NCBI GenBank assembly: GCA_964550025.1 | Contig: CAZJYI010000011.1 | Span: 57,319-121,318 of the forward strand | Length of the DNA: 64,000 nucleotides | Source: CAZJYI01 sp964550025 | GTDB lineage: Bacteria; Verrucomicrobiota; Kiritimatiellia; UBA8416; CAYOBW01 | Reading direction: 5' to 3' | Shown: in pieces, positions 24,729 to 32,788 of the stretch | Position numbering within the stretch: position 1 is the first letter of the stretch | Layout of the letters: the number at the start of each line of letters is the position of its first letter | Translations under genes and position numbers: made by a program | Notes under the pieces: model-generated | Database searches by the model: none | What the model was told of the DNA's origin: nothing | Seen by the model: only the letters and a program-made list of their open reading frames with translations

Positions 24729-25018
24729 CCTCTCTGGCCCAGCCCGCGGAAACGCCCATCATCGACACGGAGACCATCGAGCGCCTCGAAGACATGTACG
24801 AAGTGATCCTGCACAACGACGACTCCAATACAATGGATCATGTTGTGCGGTGTCTCGTCCGCGTGTTCGGCCATACGGTCACGCTGGCGGAGAAGATCAT
24901 GCGCGAGGCGCACCGAATGGGCAGTGCCGTTGCCGAAGTCGAGGCGGAAACCGAAGCCAAGCTCCACCGCGACCAACTACAGTCGTACGGCCTGAGCGCA
25001 ACGGTGGAGAAGATATAG
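24725..25018 (+). CDS. clpS: ATP-dependent Clp protease adaptor ClpS
   Basis: A 97-residue protein starting inside the ATGA overlap with the dehydratase gene; a longer upstream frame would only be the shadow of that gene. The ClpS core is intact: YEVILHNDDSNTMDHVVRCL, VFGHTVTLAEKIMREAHRMG, then VAEVEAETEAKLHRDQLQSY and GLSATVEKI. ClpS recognises N-degron residues and delivers substrates to ClpAP. aat, which attaches such residues, lies about 230 bp downstream, so the N-degron pathway genes are neighbours. Confidence 0.95.
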   Translation: MTSLAQPAETPIIDTETIERLEDMYEVILHNDDSNTMDHVVRCLVRVFGHTVTLAEKIMREAHRMGSAVAEVEAETEAKLHRDQLQSYGLSATVEKI

Positions 25019-25049
25019 TCCAGGGCGGCAAGGAGGGTTGCGCGCGTCC

Positions 25050-25213
25050 AAATCCGAATCTCGAATCTCGAATCTCGAAACAAATCCGAATCTCGAAAGG
25101 GGGAAATGGGGAAAAACGGGAGAGAAGATGCGACGTCTTCTCTTTGTTTCTGTCATTTGGGCTTTCGGGTTTCGAGTTTGTTTCGGATTTCGATATTCGG
25201 ATTTCGGATTTGA
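25050..25213. repeat. Heptamer repeat, inverted arms
   Basis: Left arm (25050-25100): ATCTCGA units in tandem (three consecutive) plus related units. Right arm (25161-25213): GCTTTCG, GGTTTCG, AGTTTGT, then TTTCGGA, TTTCGAT, ATTCGGA, TTTCGGA. The arms are complementary in type. They fill the clpS-aat gap and end 37 bp before the aat start. Confidence 0.75.
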
Positions 25214-25249
25214 TGTCTGCCTCCTCGCCAGACACAGTGGTCCAGCGAT

Positions 25250-25930
25250 ATGCCCGTCTTCCTCCTGACAGATGAACTCGTCTTCCCGCCGGTTGAGCTG
25301 GCGGTGCCCGAGGGATTGCTTGCCGTGGGTGGGGACTTGAGCGTCGAGCGGCTGCTGCTTGCTTACCGCAGTGGTATCTTCCCATGGTATTCGGACGGGG
25401 AACCCATTCTCTGGTGGTCGCCCGACCCGCGTTTCGTCCTGTATCCCGGGAAACTCAAGGTCTCGAACAGTTTGCGGCGCGTCATCAAGTCGGGGCGTTT
25501 CACCGTCACGCTCAACAAGGATTTCCGCGCTGTGACGAAGAACTGCCGCACCGTCAAACGGACGGCCGACACGGGCACGTGGATCACCGCCGAAATGATC
25601 GAGGCGTATTGTCGTCTACACGACGCGGGACACGCCTTGTCAGTGGAGGTCTGGCAGAAAGACGCGCTGGTCGGCGGACTCTACGGCGTTTCGGTCGGCC
25701 GCTGCTTCTGCGGCGAGTCGATGTTCACGCGCGTCTCCAACGCCAGCAAAGTCGGGTTCGTATGGCTGGTGGAACACCTGCTGTCGCAGGAGTGCGACCT
25801 CATCGATTGCCAGGTCCACACCGCCCACCTGGAGTCGTTCGGCGCGGAATTCATCCCCCGCACTGACTTCCTCGCTCAGCTCGCCGCCTCATCGTCCGGC
25901 AACGCAGCCTCCGTTCCCCCCCTACTCTAA
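25250..25930 (+). CDS. aat: Leucyl/phenylalanyl-tRNA-protein transferase
   Basis: A 226-residue protein with the Aat signature blocks: FPPVELAVPEGLLAVGGDLS, LLLAYRSGIFPWYSDGEPIL, WWSPDPRFVLYP, TWITAEMIEAYCRLHDAGHA, LVGGLYGVSVGRCFCGESMF and IDCQVHTAHLESFGAEFIPR. It adds Leu or Phe from aminoacyl-tRNA to proteins with N-terminal Arg or Lys, creating degrons for ClpS/ClpAP. Complete and of normal length. Confidence 0.97.
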   Translation: MPVFLLTDELVFPPVELAVPEGLLAVGGDLSVERLLLAYRSGIFPWYSDGEPILWWSPDPRFVLYPGKLKVSNSLRRVIKSGRFTVTLNKDFRAVTKNCRTVKRTADTGTWITAEMIEAYCRLHDAGHALSVEVWQKDALVGGLYGVSVGRCFCGESMFTRVSNASKVGFVWLVEHLLSQECDLIDCQVHTAHLESFGAEFIPRTDFLAQLAASSSGNAASVPPLL

Positions 25931-26008
25931 CCCCTACTCCAACCCCTACTCTCTCAACAACATCACAGAGGGTTGGGAGAGAGAGCAGGGGTCAGAGTAC
26001 GGGCTAGA

Positions 26009-26216
26009 CCCCATCCGAAAAGGGGTGCTGGGTGCGAACGCAAAGTAGGACGGTGCTCCTGCGCCGTCATGGAGGCAGTACAGAGGCAAACATGGCGAGA
26101 GAACGGGACAAGGTGCCGCAACTCTCTCTGTTCTGCCTCCTCGTTCTGCCACAGGGACGGCGCAGGAGCACCGTCCTACGTGGGATGCCCGAATCTCGTA
26201 TGCTTTTCGGATGGGG
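26009..26216. repeat. 208-bp REPIN/MITE-like palindromic element, copy 1
   Basis: Perfect 13-bp terminal inverted repeats (CCCCATCCGAAAA at 26009-26021, complement at 26204-26216). Inside, perfect 24-bp inverted repeats at 26045-26068 and 26156-26179 each begin with an outward GTAG (GTAGGACGGTGCTCC...). The centre holds a further imperfect pairing (GGAGGCAG / CTGCCTCC). A second copy in the opposite orientation lies at 42996-43200. No coding content. It occupies most of the 419-bp gap between aat and the HEAT-repeat gene. Confidence 0.8.
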
Positions 26217-26349
26217 TCGGGCTGGAGTAGGGGGGGCGGACCGAAAGGCGGCGCGATCACGGATGCGCTCGCACGCGTGATGATGGCGTTCCCCTTGTTG
26301 ACGCGGGTCTCTCGCAGGCCTATCATGCGGCCCAAGGAGGGTTCATGAC

Positions 26350-27873
26350 ATGCACACACCTGGAACCGGAACATCCCGACCATGCTGCACATCGCTACAA
26401 GCCGTGCTGACGGCGGCAACGACCGCCCTCGTTCTGTCCACACTCGTCGGCTGCGTAACCCCCGACCCCGGCAACGAGACGGGTTCCGCCGCACCTCGGA
26501 CGCCGCGCCGCCGGCTTCCGCGCAATGCCGACATCACGACCCGCAAGCTCTTCGAGCTGGAGTCGGAGGACAGCAGCGTACGGCATGCGGCGGCCGACTA
26601 CCTCGAACACGCGCCGGCCGAACGGCGTCCCGAAGTGGTGGCCGCGCTTGCCCGTGCGCTTAAGGATCCCGACAGGAGTGTCCGCACCACCGCGGCCGCC
26701 TCGTTGTACGGATTGAAGGCGGATGCCGCGCCTGCCGCGCCACAGCTACGCGAAGCGCTGAGCGACCCCTATGGCAAGGTCGTTATCAATGCCGCCCTGA
26801 CACTGCGGCGCCTCGACGAGCCGCGCGAGGGCCTCGTCCCGCCCATGCGTGTCGTCCTGGACGGTCGCAATCTGCGCCTGGTCCCTTCCGCCGCGAGCAT
26901 CCTCGTGGCCCTTGGAGTGCCCCTGTCCGAGGTCATGCCTCGTCTGCTGACGGCCCTCGGGTGCAACGATGTCGAAGCCCGCAGGGAGGCGGCCAGGGAG
27001 CTGCTGGATCACAAAGTGCTTCCCCAGTCGTCCGCCGCGGCCGTCCAGGCGCGGCTGGCCGACCCCGATGCCGACGTCCGCTCCCACGCGGCAATCCTGC
27101 TCGGCGCGCACTACGATCCACCGCCCCAGGCTGCCCTGCCGGCGCTGATTGACCTGCTGCAACGTGAGCAGGAGGGGCGCGTGCAGAGCTCGCTCGTCCT
27201 GGCGGTGCGGCACTACGGTCCTGCCGCCCGAGCGGCCGGGCCGCGCCTGGTGGAACTGGCGCTGAAATCGCCTGACAAAAACCTGCGCGGCTCCTGCCCC
27301 GCCGCGATCGCCAGCATAAAGTACCATGCCGATGATGCCGTATCGGCCCTTCGCACGTTGTTGCGCAAGGACGAGGACCGTTCGGTCCGCGTGGCGGCGG
27401 CCCACGCACTGGCCGATTTCGGTACAGCCGCCATTCCCGCCCTAGCCGACTTTGAGGCCGCGGCGCAGGACGATCCCGAGATCTACGTTCGCAAGATGGT
27501 TGCCCGCGATCTGGGTATCCTGCTGGGCGGGTTCGATACGACCTCGCAGGAAGCCGTCCCGTTCCTGGTCAGGTACGTTGGCGGCAGCGAAGACGAAACG
27601 ATGCGCCTGCAAGCCGTGCGGGCGCTCGGCCGCATCGGCCACGCGCCGGCCGAAGTCGTCCCGGTACTCGCAAAGGCCCTGCTCGAGGACACGAGCTGGC
27701 GTGTCCGGACCGCCGCCACCAGCTCCCTCGCCGAGTTCGGAGACAAGGCCAAACCGGCGCTCGATGCGCTCCGCAAAGCCAAAGAGAACGACGCCGAAAG
27801 CCACGTCAAAACCCACGCCAACATCGCCATCCAACGCATCGAAGGCACCTGGGGAAAACCGGCCGCGCCGTAG
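26350..27873 (+). CDS. HEAT-repeat lipoprotein
   Basis: A 507-residue protein with AAGGAGGG upstream of the start. A lipoprotein signal is visible: TALVLSTLVGC with the lipidated cysteine at 35. The rest is a series of about ten HEAT/PBS-lyase-like helical repeats of 30-40 residues, with typical units such as DPDRSVRTTAAASLYGLKAD, DPDADVRSHAAILLGAHY, EDRSVRVAAAHALADFG and DTSWRVRTAATSSLAEFG. These form a superhelical protein-binding scaffold. Common in PVC bacteria; no specific partner can be named. Confidence 0.88.
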   Translation: MHTPGTGTSRPCCTSLQAVLTAATTALVLSTLVGCVTPDPGNETGSAAPRTPRRRLPRNADITTRKLFELESEDSSVRHAAADYLEHAPAERRPEVVAALARALKDPDRSVRTTAAASLYGLKADAAPAAPQLREALSDPYGKVVINAALTLRRLDEPREGLVPPMRVVLDGRNLRLVPSAASILVALGVPLSEVMPRLLTALGCNDVEARREAARELLDHKVLPQSSAAAVQARLADPDADVRSHAAILLGAHYDPPPQAALPALIDLLQREQEGRVQSSLVLAVRHYGPAARAAGPRLVELALKSPDKNLRGSCPAAIASIKYHADDAVSALRTLLRKDEDRSVRVAAAHALADFGTAAIPALADFEAAAQDDPEIYVRKMVARDLGILLGGFDTTSQEAVPFLVRYVGGSEDETMRLQAVRALGRIGHAPAEVVPVLAKALLEDTSWRVRTAATSSLAEFGDKAKPALDALRKAKENDAESHVKTHANIAIQRIEGTWGKPAAP

Positions 27874-27987
27874 CCGCGCTCTCCTGGGCGGGCCGTCCCG
27901 AGTCGAGGCCTCGCGGAACTGCGTCCCGACCTGCTCCAGCAACACGGGGCTCCGCGCCAGCGCTTCGGCCGTTCCTCGCGAGCAGGT

Positions 27988-28374
27988 CTAATACGACACG
28001 ATCTGAAGGTGCTTGACGCGTCGGAAGTGGTCGATGTTCCGAGTGACGACAGGTAGCTGATGTGTCAGGGCGGTCGCGGCAATCCAAAGGTCGTTGTCGC
28101 CGATGTGTTCACCGGCTGCACGCAATGATCTGGAGATCTCGGCGTAGGCCAGGGCAACGTTTCGATCGATCGGGAAAGCGCCGAACTGCTCGATAAACGC
28201 GCAGCCTGCGGCGAAACGGTCGGGAACGATCCCCTCCATGAACTCTCCGACCGTGATGATGCTGATGTAGAGAGGCTGCTAGCGTGCGCGCTCCAGGAAC
28301 GACGCGGCAGCCCCCGGCGTTCGCCGCCTGACCTCACGGTGGAAGTCGATGAGGAATGTCGTGTCCAGGATCAT
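27988..28374 (-). pseudogene. VapC-type PIN toxin interrupted by in-frame TAG
   Basis: Reading from the ATG at 28374: MILDTTFLIDFHREVRRR, a proper PIN start with the first catalytic Asp, continues for 31 codons to TAG (28281-28279). The same frame then resumes with QPLYISIITVGEFMEGIVPD and ends with the second PIN acid cluster IGDNDLWIAATALTHQLPVV and TRNIDHFRRV. Only the single stop breaks an otherwise full-length (128-codon) VapC. It overlaps the antitoxin stop by ATGA, the standard vapBC arrangement. A sequencing error, suppression or true inactivation are all possible. Confidence 0.85.
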
Positions 28375-28628
28375 TCGGCCCACTTCGACGGGGATCGGCG
28401 CGGGCTGTTCTGGGCAGCGTCCATACGATCCAGCTCGGACTCGCAGAGCAGGTCGGCGCCGTTCGCTATCATTTCCCGCATGAGATCGAGCAACCTGCCA
28501 CCCGTCATTGGCTCCTCATCCCGCCGGGCGCGCCGCACGACCGCGGAGAAGGAGTGACGGCGACCACGCTTTGCCCGCACCAAGCGTTCGTACGCATCCA
28601 ATTCCAGAGATATTGTCTTTGTTGCCAT
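28371..28628 (-). CDS. VapB-type antitoxin
   Basis: An 85-residue protein starting MATKTISLELDAYERLVRAK, followed by RHSFSAVVRRARR, the short beta-strand/helix type of antitoxin frequently paired with PIN toxins. The C-terminal half (GGRLLDLMREMIANGADLLC) would wrap the toxin. Translationally coupled to the interrupted toxin gene (ATGA). The start at 28628 is preferred over an upstream ATG because homologous antitoxins begin MATKTIS. Confidence 0.75.
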   Translation of the reverse strand: MATKTISLELDAYERLVRAKRGRRHSFSAVVRRARRDEEPMTGGRLLDLMREMIANGADLLCESELDRMDAAQNSPRRSPSKWAE

Positions 28629-28732
28629 GCATGTATCATGCACGAGCGCGGCGAGCTTGTCAACGCAGAGGGTGGCAAAGCACGCTCCCTTCCACGGTCT
28701 CCACGGACTCTGTGTTGGAACCGGTCCCCAGT

Positions 28733-29635
28733 CTATGCCGTCAACAGGCAGTTCCTCGCGCTACTGTGTAGAAGACCGGAAAAGGATGCCTGTTCCCGGT
28801 GCGTCAGGCGGCAGGCGAGTGAGGCGGCCTTCAGCGAATGCGGAACCGTTTGAACAAACTCCCTCAGCAGCAGTCCACCTCCACGTTCGCGCAGCACTTT
28901 GACCATCTCATCATGCGCAACGACCGGCGGAAGTTGGCAAAAGAGATCTCTGCAGGTTCGATAGATCTGGGTATTCGGCAAATCGGGCAAGGACCCGAAA
29001 CGGTCGGACACGATCCTCACATACTCATTCTGTCGCAAGGAATCGAAAACCACGGCAGGAATGACTCGAGATTTCTGTGAGGTCGGTTCACGAACCGTTG
29101 TAATGGCACCACGGTTGTTGAGGACCATCAACCCAGCCGATGCGTCGACGATTTCCGTAACAGCGTCAAGCTGAGCGGCGGACGTGATAACATGAACCTG
29201 GTCGAATACCTGACGGTATGCACCCATCTGCCGCGCCAGTCGGGTCGTGCTGTCGAACTCCGACTTGACCTCGTAGACGTTAGATGTGCCGTTCACCACA
29301 ACGGCATCCGCCTTGCAGTTTCCGGCGCGAAACTCCGTGAGCATGAACGACGTATTCAGCGAGTGTCGGCCTAGGAGGATCTTGTTCGCTATGGCGTTCT
29401 TGTAAACGTATTCGTTGCGGTAATCCCTGGAGAGTGCCGTGAAAAGACCGTCGTAGAAATCGCGCAGCGACATCTCACGGGCAACGGCATCAGCACTCTT
29501 CGACTCATCGAGAATCCGTGCGGCAAGTGCGGAACGCTGCCTTGTGGCGAGTTGCTTGATGACGGCCGACGAGAAGAGACGAGCCAACGCGGGACCGTGC
29601 TTGACAACAATGCCCTTTTTGAGGAGAGGCTTCAT
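28733..29635 (-). CDS. sce7726-family protein (putative nuclease-like, defence-associated)
   Basis: A 300-residue protein; the start at 29635 has AGGAGGT upstream. The middle contains LTEFRAGNCKADAVVVNGTS followed by NVYEVKSEFDSTTRLARQMG: an acidic residue, then a D...(V)YEVKS pattern, which is the PD-(D/E)xK-like core reported for sce7726-type proteins. The N-terminal helices include LRDFYDGLFTALSRDYRNEY. The family is sporadic, found in defence or mobile islands. It is the last gene of the minus-strand island, behind a methyltransferase-tail remnant. The activity is inferred from the motif only. Confidence 0.65.
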   Translation of the reverse strand: MKPLLKKGIVVKHGPALARLFSSAVIKQLATRQRSALAARILDESKSADAVAREMSLRDFYDGLFTALSRDYRNEYVYKNAIANKILLGRHSLNTSFMLTEFRAGNCKADAVVVNGTSNVYEVKSEFDSTTRLARQMGAYRQVFDQVHVITSAAQLDAVTEIVDASAGLMVLNNRGAITTVREPTSQKSRVIPAVVFDSLRQNEYVRIVSDRFGSLPDLPNTQIYRTCRDLFCQLPPVVAHDEMVKVLRERGGGLLLREFVQTVPHSLKAASLACRLTHREQASFSGLLHSSARNCLLTA

Positions 29636-29714
29636 CAGAACACGACCTCCTAATGCCTGTCTCCGCATCATTAAACGACACTGGTCGCACTTTTGCGAGA
29701 GATATCTTCCTGCC

Positions 29715-29888
29715 CCACGACAAAGCGCTGACTTCCGGTCTCCCGGGCTTAGCCCATGGCGACGAGGGTTTGGCGAAGCTCCTCGACGCGGCCCTTGTCG
29801 CCCGCAAGGAACGCCCGGTCGGTTTCGTGTTTCTGTCGGGCGATGAGCGCCTGCACCAAGCCGTGGACCTGGAGGGCTTCGACGTGGC
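29715..29888 (-). pseudogene. Methyltransferase-tail remnant, copy 3
   Basis: On the minus strand this stretch reads GRVEELRQTLVAMG, stop (TAA), ARETGSQRFVVG. The type IIL methyltransferase C-terminus at 35233 reads DRVEELLKTLVAMGQARETG then DQCFVAG. The DNA similarity covers about 29715-29810 against 35237-35330. The CAG (Gln) codon is replaced by TAA, so the fragment is broken. Upstream of the similar part (to 29888) is unrelated sequence abutting the stop of the MBL gene. Confidence 0.75.
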
Positions 29889-30851
29889 CTAGGGGTACCT
29901 CAGGCACTTTGGCCTTGTGAGTTCCGCAATGCCCTCGGCGTGCAGCTTCTCCGCGACGGGGTCAGGCAGGAAATCCGTCCCGGTGTAGGTTAGCCGGATT
30001 GTGCCGCGACAGGAATACCCGGTCGACACTTGGGGCAACCCCAACAACGCAGCGCCTTTACAGACATGACGAAGCCGACTTGGCTTCTCGCAGTGTTTTG
30101 TCAACTGAGTGCACTGAAACGTCGCCCGTAGGCGACGAACGTGCTTGATGTAACTGACGCAAGGATGGCCGTAGATGTTCCCGGAACCAACGGAGGCGAC
30201 GACGGTGCCGGGCCCGACGGTGGCGAGATTCGCAGGGAATCCCTTCTGCCGACGATCGATCGGGCCTCCGTGATGTGGTCCCAACATGTATGCGGGGGCT
30301 GTATCCGATGCGACGGCAGCCACATTCGCAATAGCCGTGTCGCCCGCCAGAAGAATGCTCTTGCTGCCGTCAGCCGCGAGTACAAGGATCGCAGATGTCA
30401 TATTGGGTATGCTGGCCAACACGTTGGCGGACATGGTGGGATAGCGTACCTCCAGTCTGAATCCGGACTTCGCATCCGACCAGACGGTGGCCGGCGCCTC
30501 CAGTCGGCGGATATCCTGTACGCCACCTGTCTTGCGGGCACGCTCTGTCTGCCTGTACAGATCACGGAATCTGGGGTCTTTCACATTCCGGTCAGCCATG
30601 ACGTATACGGTGCCGATTCGCCCGGAGCAGCAGTCAACGAGTGAAGTGAGAGCGCCAACGTGGTCGCTATCGTTGTGCGTGAGAACGATCGAGTGAATGC
30701 GACGATGGGGTTGTGATGAAAACCAGTCGACGATGGGAGACCCGATGGGGCCTACATCGATGAGAATGATCTCACCGCTTGGCAGGTGGATGACGGAGCA
30801 ATCGCCTTGACCAACGTTCCAGAAGTCGACTACGAGTTGGCCGCCGGCCAT
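29889..30851 (-). CDS. ComEC-like metallo-beta-lactamase-fold hydrolase
   Basis: A 320-residue protein. DFWNVGQGDCSVIHLPSGEI, ILIDVGPIGSP and the metal site SIVLTHNDSDHVGALTSLVD (NxDxDH variant of HxHxDH) identify an MBL fold of the ComEC/Rec2 soluble type; SILLAGDTAI and YMLGPHHGG give the later metal ligands. The C-terminal about 90 residues (ECTQLTKHCEK.., CRGTIRLTYTG) have several cysteines and look like a zinc-binding appendage. It overlaps the preceding gene by 22 bp and forms the last gene of a three-gene operon in a defence island. MBL hydrolases of this type occur in several phage-defence contexts; the substrate (nucleic acid or nucleotide) is inference. Confidence 0.8.
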   Translation of the reverse strand: MAGGQLVVDFWNVGQGDCSVIHLPSGEIILIDVGPIGSPIVDWFSSQPHRRIHSIVLTHNDSDHVGALTSLVDCCSGRIGTVYVMADRNVKDPRFRDLYRQTERARKTGGVQDIRRLEAPATVWSDAKSGFRLEVRYPTMSANVLASIPNMTSAILVLAADGSKSILLAGDTAIANVAAVASDTAPAYMLGPHHGGPIDRRQKGFPANLATVGPGTVVASVGSGNIYGHPCVSYIKHVRRLRATFQCTQLTKHCEKPSRLRHVCKGAALLGLPQVSTGYSCRGTIRLTYTGTDFLPDPVAEKLHAEGIAELTRPKCLRYP

Positions 30852-31495
30852 GAGTCCCAGAGCTCCTCACTCGTTCCTGCCGGCTCGGAGACGAAGGAAA
30901 TGCAGGACAGTGACTCGACCGCCCGCCCCTTGCCGAACTTCACAAACGCACCGAAACTCTCCCCCTGGTCCAGGATCTCAAGAGGTCTGCCCACTGACGC
31001 CGGCACGGTCTGCTCGGTACCGTCATGCCAGCGTACACGCCATTGATCATCTTCTCGGGCCAGAACGGTTCCCTCCACATAGACCGCTGGGGCACGCTCA
31101 GCACAGAATCGCTGATAGTCAACCTGGGAAACGATTTCGGCCCAGTCCTCGCGTTCCGCCTCGGACAAGGTCCCTGCCTGGGCTTTGCCGTAGAAATGGA
31201 GGAAAGAGCGGATGATCTCGCGATCGAGGTTGAGATCCTGGTGAGAGAGGGATGTCAGCTCGATATTCCACCCCTTCAGCCGGAGCACGCCGATATTGAG
31301 GTAGGCCTCGGCGAGCAGATCGTGATCAAGGCTGAGATCTTGGCCACCATACGAGAAGAAGCGCCGCGGAAGGCTAACATCGTGGGGTTCGTCGAAGTCC
31401 AGATTGCTGCCTCTGACGACGATTGGGGGCTTCACGGCCTCGTGCACAGAGCACGTGGCAACATCAGGCGCCGGAGTTGGTTGGGTCAGTATCAT
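30830..31495 (-). CDS. Uncharacterised protein, middle gene of the TIGR04255-MBL operon
   Basis: A 221-residue protein of no family I recognise. The N-terminal half is acidic and mixed helical (HDVSLPRRFFSYGGQDLSLD, LLAEAYLNIGVLRLKGWNIE). The C-terminal third resembles a small SH3/OB-like beta barrel: VEGTVLAREDDQWRVRWHDG, then PLEILDQGESFGAFVKFGKG. It overlaps the upstream TIGR04255-like gene by 32 bp and the downstream MBL gene by 22 bp, so all three are co-translated and probably function together. Confidence 0.6.
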   Translation of the reverse strand: MILTQPTPAPDVATCSVHEAVKPPIVVRGSNLDFDEPHDVSLPRRFFSYGGQDLSLDHDLLAEAYLNIGVLRLKGWNIELTSLSHQDLNLDREIIRSFLHFYGKAQAGTLSEAEREDWAEIVSQVDYQRFCAERAPAVYVEGTVLAREDDQWRVRWHDGTEQTVPASVGRPLEILDQGESFGAFVKFGKGRAVESLSCISFVSEPAGTSEELWDSWPAANS

Positions 31496-32273
31496 AGGGT
31501 TTGAAAGTAGCTTTCGCTTCGTCGGAAAAGAACGCCTCGAACTCCTCCAATATCAAACCGTGACAAGTATCAAGCTCGTTGGACAGACTGTCAACGGGAA
31601 TCTCGCGACCTGCGGCCTCGGTAGATGCCTTGAAGAGAAGTCGCATGGCAGTTTGCTTACCCGGTACGGACGATAGGTCCGCTTGGAAGCGAAGGGGAAG
31701 GCCATCCCTCTCTTCCAGGAAGTTCATCTGGAAGGAGAACGGTGGGACCAGTTTCGTCAGTGGGCCGCGGACGACGAACGCGGTGAGAATTCTCCCTACA
31801 TCAATGGTGTCGCCGTGGCAGAACTTCGGAACCGTGAGTTTCGAAAGATGGTTTACATACTCCACGGTAACACCTCGAACCGTTGGTACAGCGAAGTGCT
31901 GAGACCAGATTGGGAACCACTCAGAGTAGAGCTCGTGGAGATCCTCGTAAGTGCGGGGCTCGCCGACCTTGCTCAGGAGGTTGAACGCGACTCGATCTCG
32001 CCACACTTGTATGCCGCGGTCACGCTGCTTGTCCTTGCCCTTCCAGAACTGGTAGCGGGTCGTGAACTTCTGGCTCTCCTTGGGAATATATGGAACGCCG
32101 TTCTTCTCGGCCAGAGATACTTGCCACTGATTGGCAATGTGTGACTGAGGAAACGCTTTTCGAACGACGTCGTGCCACGTGGAAAGCTCGCGCTGGAAGT
32201 GCTCCTCTTCCATGCTCACGCCAAGAGATATCACCCGTTCTGTAACCGTAGGACTTTTGTACTTCTTTGCCAT
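31464..32273 (-). CDS. TIGR04255-family-like protein
   Basis: A 269-residue protein resembling the sporadically distributed TIGR04255 family: a central RYQFWKGKDKQRDRGIQVWR followed by DRVAFNLLSK, the block VPTVRGVTVEYVNHLSKLTV and a late DSLSNELDTCHGLILEEFEA..FF, with the order and length usual for the family. No catalytic motif is evident; such proteins are encoded in variable islands next to partners of unknown role. It is the first gene of a three-gene operon with 32- and 22-bp overlaps. It is preceded by a tail remnant of the type IIL methyltransferase gene. Local GC is low (27 of 60 bases in 31501-31560). Confidence 0.6.
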   Translation of the reverse strand: MAKKYKSPTVTERVISLGVSMEEEHFQRELSTWHDVVRKAFPQSHIANQWQVSLAEKNGVPYIPKESQKFTTRYQFWKGKDKQRDRGIQVWRDRVAFNLLSKVGEPRTYEDLHELYSEWFPIWSQHFAVPTVRGVTVEYVNHLSKLTVPKFCHGDTIDVGRILTAFVVRGPLTKLVPPFSFQMNFLEERDGLPLRFQADLSSVPGKQTAMRLLFKASTEAAGREIPVDSLSNELDTCHGLILEEFEAFFSDEAKATFKPYDTDPTNSGA

Positions 32274-32407
32274 GCGCCGAAACCCTCAGGGGCTACTCAA
32301 CCTCCGGAGTACCGTTTGTGGGCAAATTCCGAAGCTCCGGCCTCCGTTTCGTTCCGATGACTATGCGAAAGTACACGGTGGATTGCAAACACCGACTGAT
32401 CGCGATC

Positions 32408-32623
32408 CTATCCCCCGATATACCGATGACCTCCAGTTTCCCGTACCTGACCCAGTGATACCAAGGTGACAAGCAGTTCCTCGACGCGGTCTTTGCGGGC
32501 GCGGGTGAAGTGGCGGGCCAGGGTCTCGGCGGTGACTGGGGTGGGGTGACCGGCGAGGGCCTCGCGGAGGACGCGCACCTGGACGGGGAGTGACTTGGGC
32601 CAGGGCGGTTTCTTTGCGGCCAC
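32408..32623 (-). CDS. Duplicated methyltransferase C-terminal winged-helix tail, copy 2
   Basis: A 71-residue open frame: KKPPWPKSLPVQVRVLREAL, then AGHPTPVTAETLARHFTRAR, KDRVEELLVTLVSLGQVRET. It is almost the same as the last 70 residues of the type IIL protein (KKQPWPKSLPDQVRVLREAL, ASPVTAETLARHFTRARKDR). The DNA similarity continues upstream to about 32680 but the rest of the methyltransferase is absent. It has an ATG, so a free winged-helix peptide could be made, but it is most simply a duplication scar. It lies just upstream of the TIGR04255-like operon. Confidence 0.75.
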   Translation of the reverse strand: MAAKKPPWPKSLPVQVRVLREALAGHPTPVTAETLARHFTRARKDRVEELLVTLVSLGQVRETGGHRYIGG

Positions 32624-32788
32624 GACGGATGCGATAGCGCCGGTTTCCGGGCTGCGACGGCGAGTTGCTATGGGCTGTCGGGCGGAAACGTCACGCCTGC
32701 GACTGGGTCAACGCCGTCGGTCAGGGACCGGGTGATTTTCTTTGCGTAGTTGCGTGGTTCAGACCTTTTCGTTGCCGATGTTCCGGGG

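Noticed and set aside
28279..28281. Recoding of TAG as an amino acid in this organism
   Set aside because: TAG serves as the normal stop of other genes here (for example the MBL and DUF362 genes), so general amber recoding is unlikely.
29653..29892. 79-codon plus-strand frame beside the MBL gene
   Set aside because: It is the antisense of the third methyltransferase-tail copy; the minus-strand similarity explains it.
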